35,425 nt of DNA from a virus: the IMG/VR virus record IMGVR_UViG_3300045581_000321, positions 1 through 35,425 of that record; one strand, written 5' to 3'. Under the pieces are notes generated by a model, which was given only the letters and a program-made list of their open reading frames with translations, was not told the DNA's origin and searched no databases. Positions 1 through 6,808 of this stretch are shown one piece after another (the first letter of the stretch is position 1; every line of letters starts with the position of its first letter). Position numbers and translations under genes: made by a program.

Positions 1-99
1 TACCAGGGGATCGCTGACGCAATGGCAATCTCTTGGGAGAACGTCAAAGCGATGGCATCCGCCGACGAGAAATCTACACCGAAGGAAACGACTTTATGA
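1..99 (+). CDS. C-terminal end of an unidentified protein (truncated by window start)
   Basis: Frame 1 is open from base 1 to a TGA at 97-99. It gives 32 residues ending in ADEKSTPKETTL. The stop overlaps the ATG of the next gene (ATGA at 96-99), the usual coupling in this genome, which argues that this frame is real. Too little is left for a family call. Confidence 0.5.
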   Translation, partial: YQGIADAMAISWENVKAMASADEKSTPKETTL

Positions 100-425
100 C
101 TACTGAAAACACCGACACACCACTGAAGGCGGATTGCCCATCCGCGCCTTGTTCTGCTCTTGAGTTCCTCGCGCAAGAACTGGACATGCCAGCCGAACAC
201 ATCCGCGAAGCCGCAAGGGCGATGCGATATGAAAGGATCGCCACGGCCGCAGACGAACTGCACGGCGCAGTCTTCACGATGCTGAGAGACTGGCGAGATG
301 GAGACTTCAAGCTCCCGTCACTCGCGGTGATCCACATGGAGGGAATCGAGATCAAGGCCGTCGAACTTGGGAAGCTCTTATTCCGTATGCAGAACAGCCA
401 AGCACAGCCGCCAAAGGTCGACTGA
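96..425 (+). CDS. hypothetical phage accessory protein
   Basis: A 109-residue soluble protein that I do not recognise. I chose the ATG at 96 because it overlaps the upstream stop (ATGA) and has a GAAGGA ribosome-binding sequence at 81-86; an in-frame TTG at 33 would extend it but has no such support. Residues 20-60 look helical and amphipathic. The last ten residues (NSQAQPPKVD) are identical to the C-terminus of the adenine methyltransferase at 34450-35022, although the two proteins are otherwise unrelated. The shared tail lies in a 73-bp DNA repeat, so it looks like a recombination junction and not shared function. Confidence 0.6.
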   Translation: MTTENTDTPLKADCPSAPCSALEFLAQELDMPAEHIREAARAMRYERIATAADELHGAVFTMLRDWRDGDFKLPSLAVIHMEGIEIKAVELGKLLFRMQNSQAQPPKVD

Positions 426-464
426 TGCGACCTGTTCGGAAATTTAACTGATTAGAATTATGAA
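392..464 (+). repeat. 73-bp direct repeat R1, left copy
   Basis: Identical over all 73 bases to 34989-35061. It covers the last ten codons of one gene, its stop, the intergenic TGCGACCTGTTCGGAAATTT and the first bases of the coiled-coil gene. Sequences on both sides differ at once. Confidence 0.9.
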
Positions 465-843
465 CACAGACACACCGACACCGAGAACAAATAAAGCATT
501 CCTAGACGGATACACATTTTGCAAAGAAGACATGATGCCTGCTGTTGCATTTGCAAGCCAACTTGAACGTGAACTCACCGCCGTCACCGAGCAGCGCGAC
601 AGGCTACAAAAGATCGTTGATGAGCAATGTCGAGTGTCTTCGGTATGCCGTGAATACCGAGAGCAGCGTGACAGGCTGGCGGAGGTTTTGCAACTTTTCC
701 TTAATCGAGTGCAATATAACTCTGTATTTATGGATGGAAAACTAAGAGGTGGAACATTTGATTACCGATCATCTGGATTTGATAGCGAGGTTGAACAAGC
801 TTACAAAGCCCTCGCCGCCGTGAAAGGAGGGAGCGATGAGTGA
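460..843 (+). CDS. coiled-coil accessory protein, TEQRDRL family (copy 1)
   Basis: A 127-residue protein with a threonine/proline-rich start (MNTDTPTPRT) and a predicted coiled coil. EQRDRL occurs twice, at about residues 44-49 and 68-73, suggesting an internal duplication. It ends ALAAVKGGSDE. A shorter relative (90 aa, one EQRDRL) lies at 35057-35329 with matching start and end but a different middle. The downstream gene starts inside its last codons (8-nt overlap), and the GGAGG that serves that gene encodes part of this C-terminus. Such proteins are common in metagenomic phages; no function is known to me. Confidence 0.65.
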   Translation: MNTDTPTPRTNKAFLDGYTFCKEDMMPAVAFASQLERELTAVTEQRDRLQKIVDEQCRVSSVCREYREQRDRLAEVLQLFLNRVQYNSVFMDGKLRGGTFDYRSSGFDSEVEQAYKALAAVKGGSDE

Positions 844-939
844 AGAAGAACAAAGAATAGCGATTGCGGAGGCTTGTGGGTGGGAGAAAAAATACAGCAG
901 CATGTATGATAAAAAATGCTGGTATAATAAATTAGGAAC
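824..939 (+). repeat. 116-bp direct repeat R2, left copy
   Basis: Identical to 35310-35425, the last 116 bases of the window. It covers the end of the TEQRDRL gene and the first 104 bases of the ABA-sandwich gene. The R1-R2 distance is 111 bp shorter at the right end. Confidence 0.9.
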
Positions 940-1165
940 AAAAGTTACGCCAACTCAAGATCAACTGCCTGACTACCTCAACGACCTTAACGCAATGCAC
1001 GAAGCGGAGAAGATATTTGATTACGCACTGTATTGCCGCTATATTAACGAGCTTTGTGACGTAACTATTAAGGGAAACAATAGTATGTATATGGCAACCG
1101 CAGCCCAACGAGCAGAGGCTTTCCTTAAAACGATTGGCAAGTGGAAAGGAAAGAGCCATGAGTGA
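836..1165 (+). CDS. phage ABA-sandwich-type protein (copy 1)
   Basis: A 109-residue protein. The segment DYLNDLNAMHEAEK near residues 46-59, followed by ATAAQRAEAFLKTIGKW at the C-terminus, matches the pattern of the small 'phage ABA sandwich' family as I recall it; that family has no known biochemical role. AAAGGAGG at 823-830, five to six bases before the ATG, is one of the strongest ribosome-binding sites in the window. The first 104 bases of the gene are repeated exactly at 35322-35425. It is A+T-richer than its neighbours and overlaps the genes on both sides by 8 nt. Confidence 0.65.
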   Translation: MSEEEQRIAIAEACGWEKKYSSMYDKKCWYNKLGTKVTPTQDQLPDYLNDLNAMHEAEKIFDYALYCRYINELCDVTIKGNNSMYMATAAQRAEAFLKTIGKWKGKSHE

Positions 1166-1310
1166 TACACCAGCACAAGATTGCTTCGAAGAACCTTGCA
1201 AACATTGTGGATCAACCAAAGGCTTCTGGTTTAGTAGATCAGAGCCTATGGGATACTTCTGCGAGGAGTGCGGTATGCCAGACAACAAGGAATTACTTGA
1301 GAAACCCTAA
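1158..1310 (+). CDS. small zinc-ribbon protein
   Basis: A 50-residue reading frame that overlaps the previous gene by 8 nt, the same coupling that gene has with its own predecessor. It contains two CxxC pairs, CKHC at residues 14-17 and CEEC at 35-38, spaced as in a zinc ribbon, with aromatic residues (GFWF, GYF) between. Small zinc ribbons of this kind occur in many phages and may bind nucleic acid or host polymerase; the role here is unknown. Its last codons (GAG AAA CCC TAA) run into the first 11-bp iteron. The overlapping longer frame starting at 1162 is unlikely to be translated from there. Confidence 0.6.
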   Translation: MSDTPAQDCFEEPCKHCGSTKGFWFSRSEPMGYFCEECGMPDNKELLEKP

Positions 1311-1356
1311 GAAAACCCTATGTAAATCCTATTCAAACCCTATGAAAACCTTATGT
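1302..1356. repeat. five 11-bp iterons, consensus AAACCCTATGT
   Basis: Near-identical units begin at 1302, 1313, 1324, 1335 and 1346, so the period is exactly 11 bp, about one DNA turn. Variants are CCCTAAG, CCCTATGT, TCCTATTC, CCCTATGA and CCTTATGT after the AAA. A decayed AAA continues the phase at 1357. They fill the gap between a zinc-ribbon gene and the ATG at 1369. Helically phased sites suit cooperative protein binding (operator or replication iterons), or may be simple slippage. Confidence 0.75.
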
Positions 1357-1368
1357 AAAGTTGATCAT

Positions 1369-1656
1369 ATGACCGACAAAATACGCCTCAACCCACCAGA
1401 AACAGCCCCAAAGAACGGGGCGATCATCCTTGCAGAGTTTGGAGACGGAAGGCTGATGCCTGCCATGTGGTGTTTTTACTCTAAGGTCTGGGTCATTGCC
1501 ATGCCCACAGTGGATGTGGTCACAGCTATCCCGACCTATGAGCGATTCTTCCTGAACGAAACCGAGGAGCCAAACAGAATCAGAGGCTGGCTATCCATAC
1601 CGACTGATTGGTTCTACCACATCCGGGACAATCAAACGCCAATCGAACAAAGATAA
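1369..1656 (+). CDS. hypothetical protein (W-rich small phage protein)
   Basis: A 95-residue protein starting MTDKIRLNPPETAPKNG. An in-frame start at 1162 would add 69 residues translated from the zinc-ribbon gene and the iterons in another frame, so I prefer the ATG at 1369. The layout 'PP-x-TAPKNG-x-IILAEF ... MPAMW ... GWLSIPTDWF' resembles small phage proteins that contain a W..P.DG..VL core (DUF551-like), a loose likeness only. It is followed by a 69-bp promoter-bearing gap. Confidence 0.55.
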   Translation: MTDKIRLNPPETAPKNGAIILAEFGDGRLMPAMWCFYSKVWVIAMPTVDVVTAIPTYERFFLNETEEPNRIRGWLSIPTDWFYHIRDNQTPIEQR

Positions 1657-1675
1657 AGCCCACCGCATTTTTTTC

Positions 1676-1725
1676 TTGACAGTCCGACACCCTATCTAGT
1701 TAAAATTGAATATTACGAAAAACCA
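1676..1725 (+). promoter_or_regulatory. possible sigma-70-type promoter
   Basis: TTGACA at 1676-1681 and TAAAAT at 1701-1706 with a 19-bp spacer, longer than the 17-bp optimum. It lies in a 69-bp gap before the HTH gene at 1726. The T-run just upstream (1670-1675) may be an UP-like element. Unlike the other TTGACA boxes in this genome it is 50 nt from the ATG, which suits a real promoter. Confidence 0.35.
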
Positions 1726-2199
1726 ATGATCATCGAAAACATGGCAAGCTATGAACAAGACTTTGCAGCCGCAATAGATACGGAGGCAGAGATCCTTGCA
1801 GATCGTTATGGTGTCAGCCTAAAGGTTGCCAACCTGATCATCCGAGACAATAAGTCTAAGCAGACACAACAAGATGCCTTGATTCTTGGTCAGGTCATTG
1901 GACTGTTGATGGCTTCAAAGAACTTACCCGTTATGATTCAGGCATTGGCTATTGCTGCTGGGCTTGATCAACTGAATGGAGCGAGAAGCGAGAAGGAGAT
2001 CGCTGACCAGCTCGGTGTCACCAGATCGCTGCTGTCCCACTATGTTGTCGGATGGCGTGATCTGCTCAGTGGCAATCAATACAACTTCGACATCATTAAG
2101 CTGAGGAAGAAGAATGAGACTAGACAAACATATGCTGACCAGGCTAAGTCACCACTGTTGGCGTTAAAGAATAAACTAAGAGAAGAACTAAAGAGATGA
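1726..2199 (+). CDS. helix-turn-helix DNA-binding protein, candidate late-gene regulator
   Basis: A 157-residue protein. Residues about 87-112 (SEKEIADQLGVTRSLLSHY) form a clear helix-turn-helix of the sigma-region-4 or terminase-small-subunit kind, followed by a basic tail (KLRKKN, LKNKLREELKR). Residues 30-75 are helical and could dimerise. It has its own promoter candidate, couples by ATGA to the next gene, and sits just before the packaging genes. That position would suit a late-transcription activator, though a packaging-site-binding protein is an alternative. ATG at 1741 is another possible start. Confidence 0.6.
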   Translation: MIIENMASYEQDFAAAIDTEAEILADRYGVSLKVANLIIRDNKSKQTQQDALILGQVIGLLMASKNLPVMIQALAIAAGLDQLNGARSEKEIADQLGVTRSLLSHYVVGWRDLLSGNQYNFDIIKLRKKNETRQTYADQAKSPLLALKNKLREELKR

Positions 2200-2615
2200 A
2201 CATAACCACACTGATTACAGATAAAGGATTGACCATACCTGAAGAAATCACACAGGCCCAGTGGTCTGATCTTCACAGATCAATCATGCTTGCTAAGAAG
2301 TCGGCAGGCAAATGGCTGAGTGAGTCGAGGAAGTTTGGCACTGAGCATTACGGCCTAGACTTCGTTGCCGAGACTGAAGTTCAGATGGAACTAAGCCTAG
2401 GCATCGAGAACAAAGAGAAGCCAAGCCCGGCAAACTCTGGAGACAAATCAAAAGCAATCGTAACGATTGAAGGAATTACCCAGTCGTTCAAGCTATGGCA
2501 ACGCAAGGTCAAGGATGACATCGAGCATTGGGACAATGACAAGATCAAACGTGCGCTTGAGCTATTGAGTCCAATCGACGAGCAGATCCAGAAACTCAAA
2601 CAGAAATTGGGTTGA
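2196..2615 (+). CDS. hypothetical protein coupled to the HTH gene
   Basis: A 139-residue soluble protein, overlapping the HTH gene by ATGA. Residues 1-60 (SDLHRSIMLAKKSAGKWLSE) and the C-terminal 45 residues (ALELLSPIDEQIQKLKQKLG) look strongly helical, the latter as a coiled coil. I recognise no family. Translational coupling to the HTH protein makes a partner or modulator of that protein a reasonable guess. No enzymatic motif is visible. Confidence 0.55.
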   Translation: MNITTLITDKGLTIPEEITQAQWSDLHRSIMLAKKSAGKWLSESRKFGTEHYGLDFVAETEVQMELSLGIENKEKPSPANSGDKSKAIVTIEGITQSFKLWQRKVKDDIEHWDNDKIKRALELLSPIDEQIQKLKQKLG

Positions 2616-2650
2616 TTCCGAGAAAGGTAGACCACCCTAAGGAATCTCTT

Positions 2651-2668
2651 GATCAATTTTCTTTGATC
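2651..2668. promoter_or_regulatory. small inverted repeat in the gap before the terminase genes
   Basis: GATCAA at 2651-2656 and TTGATC at 2663-2668 form a 6-bp perfect inverted repeat. The 113-bp gap also has a T-rich stretch at about 2684-2696 and an A+T-rich leader before the ATG at 2729. It may be a weak terminator or an operator for the terminase operon; it is too short to decide. Confidence 0.3.
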
Positions 2669-2728
2669 GGAGTCATCCACACTTTTGTTATTTTTGCATG
2701 AATCACTCAAATTAAAACGATTGATTAA

Positions 2729-3271
2729 ATGAAGCAGACAAAGAACCAGCGAGCAGCACAGATCGGGGTGTCAACCAATGCCTTACAAAGCTGGGAACGC
2801 TGCGGAGTGGACATCTGGGACGATGATCAGGTTCGGGACAAAATCAGCAAGCTGCGGAATATGCCACCGGATCTAAAGCCGGAGTGGATGCCAAAGAAAG
2901 ACAAACTAGAAATCAACGAAGATGCAGACCCAACCCAAATTGACATCGAAAAGATCATTGCCCAGATCTCGACCGCTACGGACAGGCATTCGGCACAAAC
3001 TGTCAAGACTCAGATTGACGCTCTGGTTAATGCTTACAAGCTCAGGGAGGCGGCTGGTAAGTATGTCTCAAGATCGACAGTCGAAGAATCGTTGATTCGG
3101 GTGGGGGCAGTCTTTAAGTCATCGCTTCTGAGGATGGAAGCTGACCTGCCACCGATGTTGGAGGGAATGAATCCAGCAGCAATAAAAGATGCGATAAGAT
3201 CTAAGGTCGATGAGATATTGCGGAACATGGAGGAGGAATACCTGAAAGTGTATGGAGAGCCTGATTCATAA
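2729..3271 (+). CDS. terminase small subunit
   Basis: A 180-residue protein. The N-terminus (QIGVSTNALQSWERCGVD) is a helix-turn-helix as in Nu1/gp1-type DNA-packaging proteins that bind the cos or pac site. The C-terminal part, residues about 105-175 (REAAGKYVSRSTVEESL, then LLRMEADLPPMLEGM), matches the pattern of Nu1/DUF1441-type small subunits, which use this region to bind the large subunit. The large subunit follows immediately with a 20-nt overlap. The size is normal for the family. Confidence in role comes from both motif and position. Confidence 0.85.
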   Translation: MKQTKNQRAAQIGVSTNALQSWERCGVDIWDDDQVRDKISKLRNMPPDLKPEWMPKKDKLEINEDADPTQIDIEKIIAQISTATDRHSAQTVKTQIDALVNAYKLREAAGKYVSRSTVEESLIRVGAVFKSSLLRMEADLPPMLEGMNPAAIKDAIRSKVDEILRNMEEEYLKVYGEPDS

Positions 3272-4997
3272 CCTTTGCCAATGTGTGTTCCGGGCATCCT
3301 GTCCTCCGGCTCGATTGTCACCATCTGATTGGGCATCTGGTCGAGTTGCCATTCAAGATGGACTCACACCCAAATACCAGATCGAGAATGCACCATGGCA
3401 GAGGGAACCATTGGACACCTTGGCAAATGCCGAGGCAAAGGAGATTGTATTCTTAGCACCGATCGGAACAGGCAAGACCACATTCATGGAGGCTGGCTTG
3501 CAATACATCATTGCCGAAGATCCTGGCCCGACTCTGCTGGTCGGTCAAACCGATGACGATCTAAAAGACTGGGCAGAGACTCGAATGGATTACGCCATAC
3601 GCAACACACCTGAGACAGCGGCATTGATTCCAGAAGATCGACACAAGAAGCGGAAGATGCAGATCCTATTTCCTGCAATGAGCCTGTTTCTGACGGGGGC
3701 TAATCTCAGTGGTTTGAATTCGAAGTCGATGCGTCGAGTTTTCAACGATGAGGCATGGCAATACCGACCCGGAATGCTGAACGAATCTAGGGGTCGATTG
3801 CATGATCGATGGAACAGACAGTTCTTTATCCTGTCACAAGCCGGGGTGGTCGGGGATGATCTCGACAAGTCATGGGAGCAGACAGACAAGCGAGAGTTCA
3901 GCTTTCCATGCCCGAGCTGCGGAACAGTCCAGCCTTGGCAATGGTGCAATGTTCGGGGCTATGAGGATGAAACCCAGAGCAATCTCGAAAGGGCAAAGCA
4001 GGCGCACATCGTCTGCCAGAATGACGAATGCGATCATGTCATCCAAGATTCACCGCAGCAACGCCGGAAAATCTGCGAATCTGCATACTATGTTCCGACG
4101 AACAAAGAAACCGCTTTGCCTGGTCACATCGGTTTTCATTACAATGTTCTCTGCAACTGGAGAAAGCCATTGTGGGAGATCGTCCTGTTGTGGCTGGAAG
4201 CCAAGGATGCTTTGAAGCATGGAAACACCGACAGGCTGCGGCAGTTCATCCAGAAGCGTTTGGCAGAGCCATGGCAGGAGGACATCACGGACAACAGGCA
4301 AGAGCTGGTAGGCGGAGGATACCTGATGAGCGAATACGCAGATGGGAAGCTGACCGAGGATGAGGGAGTGGTCAACAGCATCAGATTCCGGTTCATGACA
4401 ATCGACGTTCAGGCAGATCACTTCTGGGTCGTGATCCGAGCATGGAAGCCGAACGGGGAAAGCATGAAACTTTATTTCGGCAGGATCGAAACCATCGAGG
4501 AGGCAGACGAGCTTGCCAAGCGTTATGGGATCAGCCCAACGATGGTGGTGATGGACTCCGGCTTTGCCTCCGATATGGTCTATTCCGTATGCGCTCGACG
4601 TAACTGGACGGCGCTCAAGGGATCATCCAGAGAAAGCTACCCTTGGCCAACCAAAGACGGGAAAACAAAGCTGCGACCATATCAGAAATTCTCGACAGCC
4701 AGCGCATCGAACGGCGCCACTTGCAGGTTTGCCCATTGGTCGAGTGATCGAATCAAGGATATCCTTTACGCTCACCGAACAGGGAAATCTGGATTGTGGT
4801 TGTTGCCGGATGATGTGTCACCTGAATACCTCAAGCAGATCGACGCCGAGACAAAACGGGAGGTCACAAACTCAAAAACCAAGCAGGTGGAATATCGCTG
4901 GGTTAAGACTCGACAGAACAACCACGCATGGGACTGCGAGGCGATGCAGATCGTTTTGGCAATGAACCTCCAGATCATCCAAGGCTTTGAGCTTTAA
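3252..4997 (+). CDS. terminase large subunit, GpA family
   Basis: A 581-residue ATPase/nuclease that drives DNA into the prohead and cuts it. Walker A is at about residues 69-77 (APIGTGKTT), Walker B ends in NDEA at 165-168. A zinc-binding insert has CPSC and a second CQNDEC pair near residues 217-258. The nuclease half starts near residue 378 (MTIDVQADHFWVV) with a further acidic site at VVMDSGFASD, and ends with WDCEAMQIVLAMN, all typical of lambda gpA-like proteins. The ATG at 3252 overlaps the small subunit by 20 nt; a later start is possible, since the recognisable family sequence begins about residue 20. Confidence 0.93.
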   Translation: MESLIHNLCQCVFRASCPPARLSPSDWASGRVAIQDGLTPKYQIENAPWQREPLDTLANAEAKEIVFLAPIGTGKTTFMEAGLQYIIAEDPGPTLLVGQTDDDLKDWAETRMDYAIRNTPETAALIPEDRHKKRKMQILFPAMSLFLTGANLSGLNSKSMRRVFNDEAWQYRPGMLNESRGRLHDRWNRQFFILSQAGVVGDDLDKSWEQTDKREFSFPCPSCGTVQPWQWCNVRGYEDETQSNLERAKQAHIVCQNDECDHVIQDSPQQRRKICESAYYVPTNKETALPGHIGFHYNVLCNWRKPLWEIVLLWLEAKDALKHGNTDRLRQFIQKRLAEPWQEDITDNRQELVGGGYLMSEYADGKLTEDEGVVNSIRFRFMTIDVQADHFWVVIRAWKPNGESMKLYFGRIETIEEADELAKRYGISPTMVVMDSGFASDMVYSVCARRNWTALKGSSRESYPWPTKDGKTKLRPYQKFSTASASNGATCRFAHWSSDRIKDILYAHRTGKSGLWLLPDDVSPEYLKQIDAETKREVTNSKTKQVEYRWVKTRQNNHAWDCEAMQIVLAMNLQIIQGFEL

Positions 4998-4999
4998 CT

Positions 5000-5022
5000 T
5001 TGACACGCCGTCTTAAAACATG
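5000..5022 (+). promoter_or_regulatory. TTGACA start-proximal element 1
   Basis: TTGACA at 5000-5005 begins exactly 20 nt before the ATG at 5020, with TA at positions 9-10 after the box. No Shine-Dalgarno sequence is seen. The same arrangement precedes four other virion starts, and a 22-nt version a fifth. Confidence 0.5.
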
Positions 5023-5316
5023 GGTGATGTAGACAGCGTATCAAAACTATGGGCAAGGCAGGCGATGAAGAACGCTCGGTTCCTGAACCTATTGAAAACC
5101 CGATATGATGCGCTTTTGATCCAGAGCATCTCGGAAGGTGGACTCGACAAGGTGACGAGCGCAACCAAGAACGGGATCTCGATGGGCAAGCAGGTCGGCC
5201 TGTCTGTGCCGGATGTCATGGAAGCCATGGAAAAAGCACTGGCGTATGTTGAGCTGGGGCAGATCCCTCAGACCACCAGAACGCTTGGGCGCTTTACCTA
5301 CGGACGCTGGTTTTGA
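5020..5316 (+). CDS. small head protein in the gpW position (putative head-tail connector)
   Basis: A 98-residue, mostly helical protein between terminase and portal, the position taken by gpW in lambda-like phages. gpW-like proteins close the portal vertex after packaging. The sequence (WARQAMKNARFLNLLKTRYD, then LSVPDVMEAMEKALAYVEL) fits a small helical connector, but I see no diagnostic gpW signature, so the role rests mainly on position. The start is the ATG 20 nt after a TTGACA element. Its TGA stop lies inside the TTGACA of the next gene. Confidence 0.6.
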   Translation: MGDVDSVSKLWARQAMKNARFLNLLKTRYDALLIQSISEGGLDKVTSATKNGISMGKQVGLSVPDVMEAMEKALAYVELGQIPQTTRTLGRFTYGRWF

Positions 5317-5335
5317 CACATTCGCCTAATTGATG
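5313..5335 (+). promoter_or_regulatory. TTGACA start-proximal element 2
   Basis: TTGACA at 5313-5318 begins exactly 20 nt before the portal ATG at 5333, with TA at positions 9-10 after the box. The box contains the stop codon of the previous gene, so any transcriptional role would have to act across the gene boundary. Confidence 0.5.
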
Positions 5336-6805
5336 GCTATTCTCGACTCATACGGCAACCCTATCCAATACAAGGCAGCTAGAGCGGCACAATATCGTGG
5401 GCATCGGCCATGGGAGCCAATCGAGCGCAAAGATATCTCTGATCTGATTCCGTCAAATGACCGGATCAATCTGATGAGTCAGGCACGGAGGATTTACATC
5501 AACTTCGGGCCGATCAAAAACGCCATCAATCAGCGTTCGATGTATTCAGTCGGACGGGCATTCAGTCCACAATTCAGGGGGAGAGATACCGAGTTCGGGA
5601 TCACAGCAATAGAGTGGCTGTCAAATATCTTCTACGCCATCGGAGACTCCAGAGGCGGGATGCACGATTTCAAGACGAACCTTTTCACATGGTCAACATC
5701 CTTGGACGTCGATGGTGAGATCTTCATCCTTCTGACAGAAACCAAGAATGGTTTCCCGATCTACCAAGGAATCCCATCACACCGGATCGCCAATCCAAAC
5801 GGAATGCAGGACGGCCCGATGCGTGGGGGTGAACTGATCGACGGCATTGTCTACCTTGCCAGCGGAACTCCGAAGGAATACGCATTTTTGGACAAAGAAG
5901 GGAATCTGTCTGAGTGGATTCCGGCACAGAACATGATCCATCTTTACGATCCTGAGTGGCAATATCAGGGCAGGGGAATCAGCGCATTGACGCCTTGCAT
6001 CAATGATTGCCGTGACATCATTCAGTCAACCGAGTGGGAGCGTCTGGCAATGATGCAGATGAGCAGCATCAGCCTGATCGAATACAACGAATCTGGTGGA
6101 TCTGATATCGACGATCCTAGGAATATGCTTCTCGGTGGTTGTGATTCTGCAACACCGGGTCTCGTTGTCGAGAGCATGGACGGCGGAACAGTCCGATATT
6201 TCAAATCGAACAGCGGAGGCAAGATTGAAACCTTGGTCAACAATCGACCAGGCAACCCATTCTTGGACTTCCATGATCGCCTTCTCAAGTCATCTTATGC
6301 TTCACTCAACTGGCCGTATGCTTTCTACAATGGACACGGAGCAGGTGGTGGAACCGCACAACGCACCGAGATTGCCATGGCGCAACGAGCCATCGAGGAC
6401 AGGCAGGATCTTCTTTTCTATGCAGCGAAACGCATTGTATCGTATGCAGTAGCCAAAGCCCAGAAGCGTGGTGATCTGCCACAATCTGAGGAATGGTACA
6501 AGTGGGAGTTCTCGACTCCACCGAAACTGACGATTGACGATGGTCGGGTCATGAAGGAGCTGGAATCAGCTTACAAGCTGGGTTTCAAATCAGCATCCGA
6601 CATCACCTCAGCCATGGGCAGACAATATGCCGATGTCGTCAGGCAGAAAGCAGAGGAGGCAGCCATTCGCCAAATTATCACCGCAGAGATCGAGGAGAAA
6701 TACGGGGTCAAGATTGATGCCCGTGAGATTGCCATGATGACGCCGAACGATCAGCCAGATCCAGACAACGCTCCGGTTCCTGAGCCAAACAGAAATGCAG
6801 AATAA
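5333..6805 (+). CDS. portal protein, lambda gpB family
   Basis: A 490-residue protein forming the dodecameric portal through which DNA enters and to which the tail attaches. Family features visible are the early LMSQARRIYINFGPIKNAIN segment, the YSVGRAFSP and DVDGEIFILL segments, PSHRI, the HLYDPEWQYQGRG loop, and the late region with a Gly-rich loop followed by TAQRTEIAMAQRAIEDRQ. Length is as expected. The ATG at 5333 is chosen over the TTG at 5330. The C-terminus is acidic and proline-rich. The protease/scaffold gene follows after three bases. Confidence 0.9.
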   Translation: MAILDSYGNPIQYKAARAAQYRGHRPWEPIERKDISDLIPSNDRINLMSQARRIYINFGPIKNAINQRSMYSVGRAFSPQFRGRDTEFGITAIEWLSNIFYAIGDSRGGMHDFKTNLFTWSTSLDVDGEIFILLTETKNGFPIYQGIPSHRIANPNGMQDGPMRGGELIDGIVYLASGTPKEYAFLDKEGNLSEWIPAQNMIHLYDPEWQYQGRGISALTPCINDCRDIIQSTEWERLAMMQMSSISLIEYNESGGSDIDDPRNMLLGGCDSATPGLVVESMDGGTVRYFKSNSGGKIETLVNNRPGNPFLDFHDRLLKSSYASLNWPYAFYNGHGAGGGTAQRTEIAMAQRAIEDRQDLLFYAAKRIVSYAVAKAQKRGDLPQSEEWYKWEFSTPPKLTIDDGRVMKELESAYKLGFKSASDITSAMGRQYADVVRQKAEEAAIRQIITAEIEEKYGVKIDAREIAMMTPNDQPDPDNAPVPEPNRNAE

Positions 6806-6808
6806 GCC

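Noticed and set aside
1162-1368. 69-residue N-terminal extension of the 1369 gene
   Set aside because: It is read from the zinc-ribbon gene and iterons in another frame; the ATG at 1369 is a simpler start.
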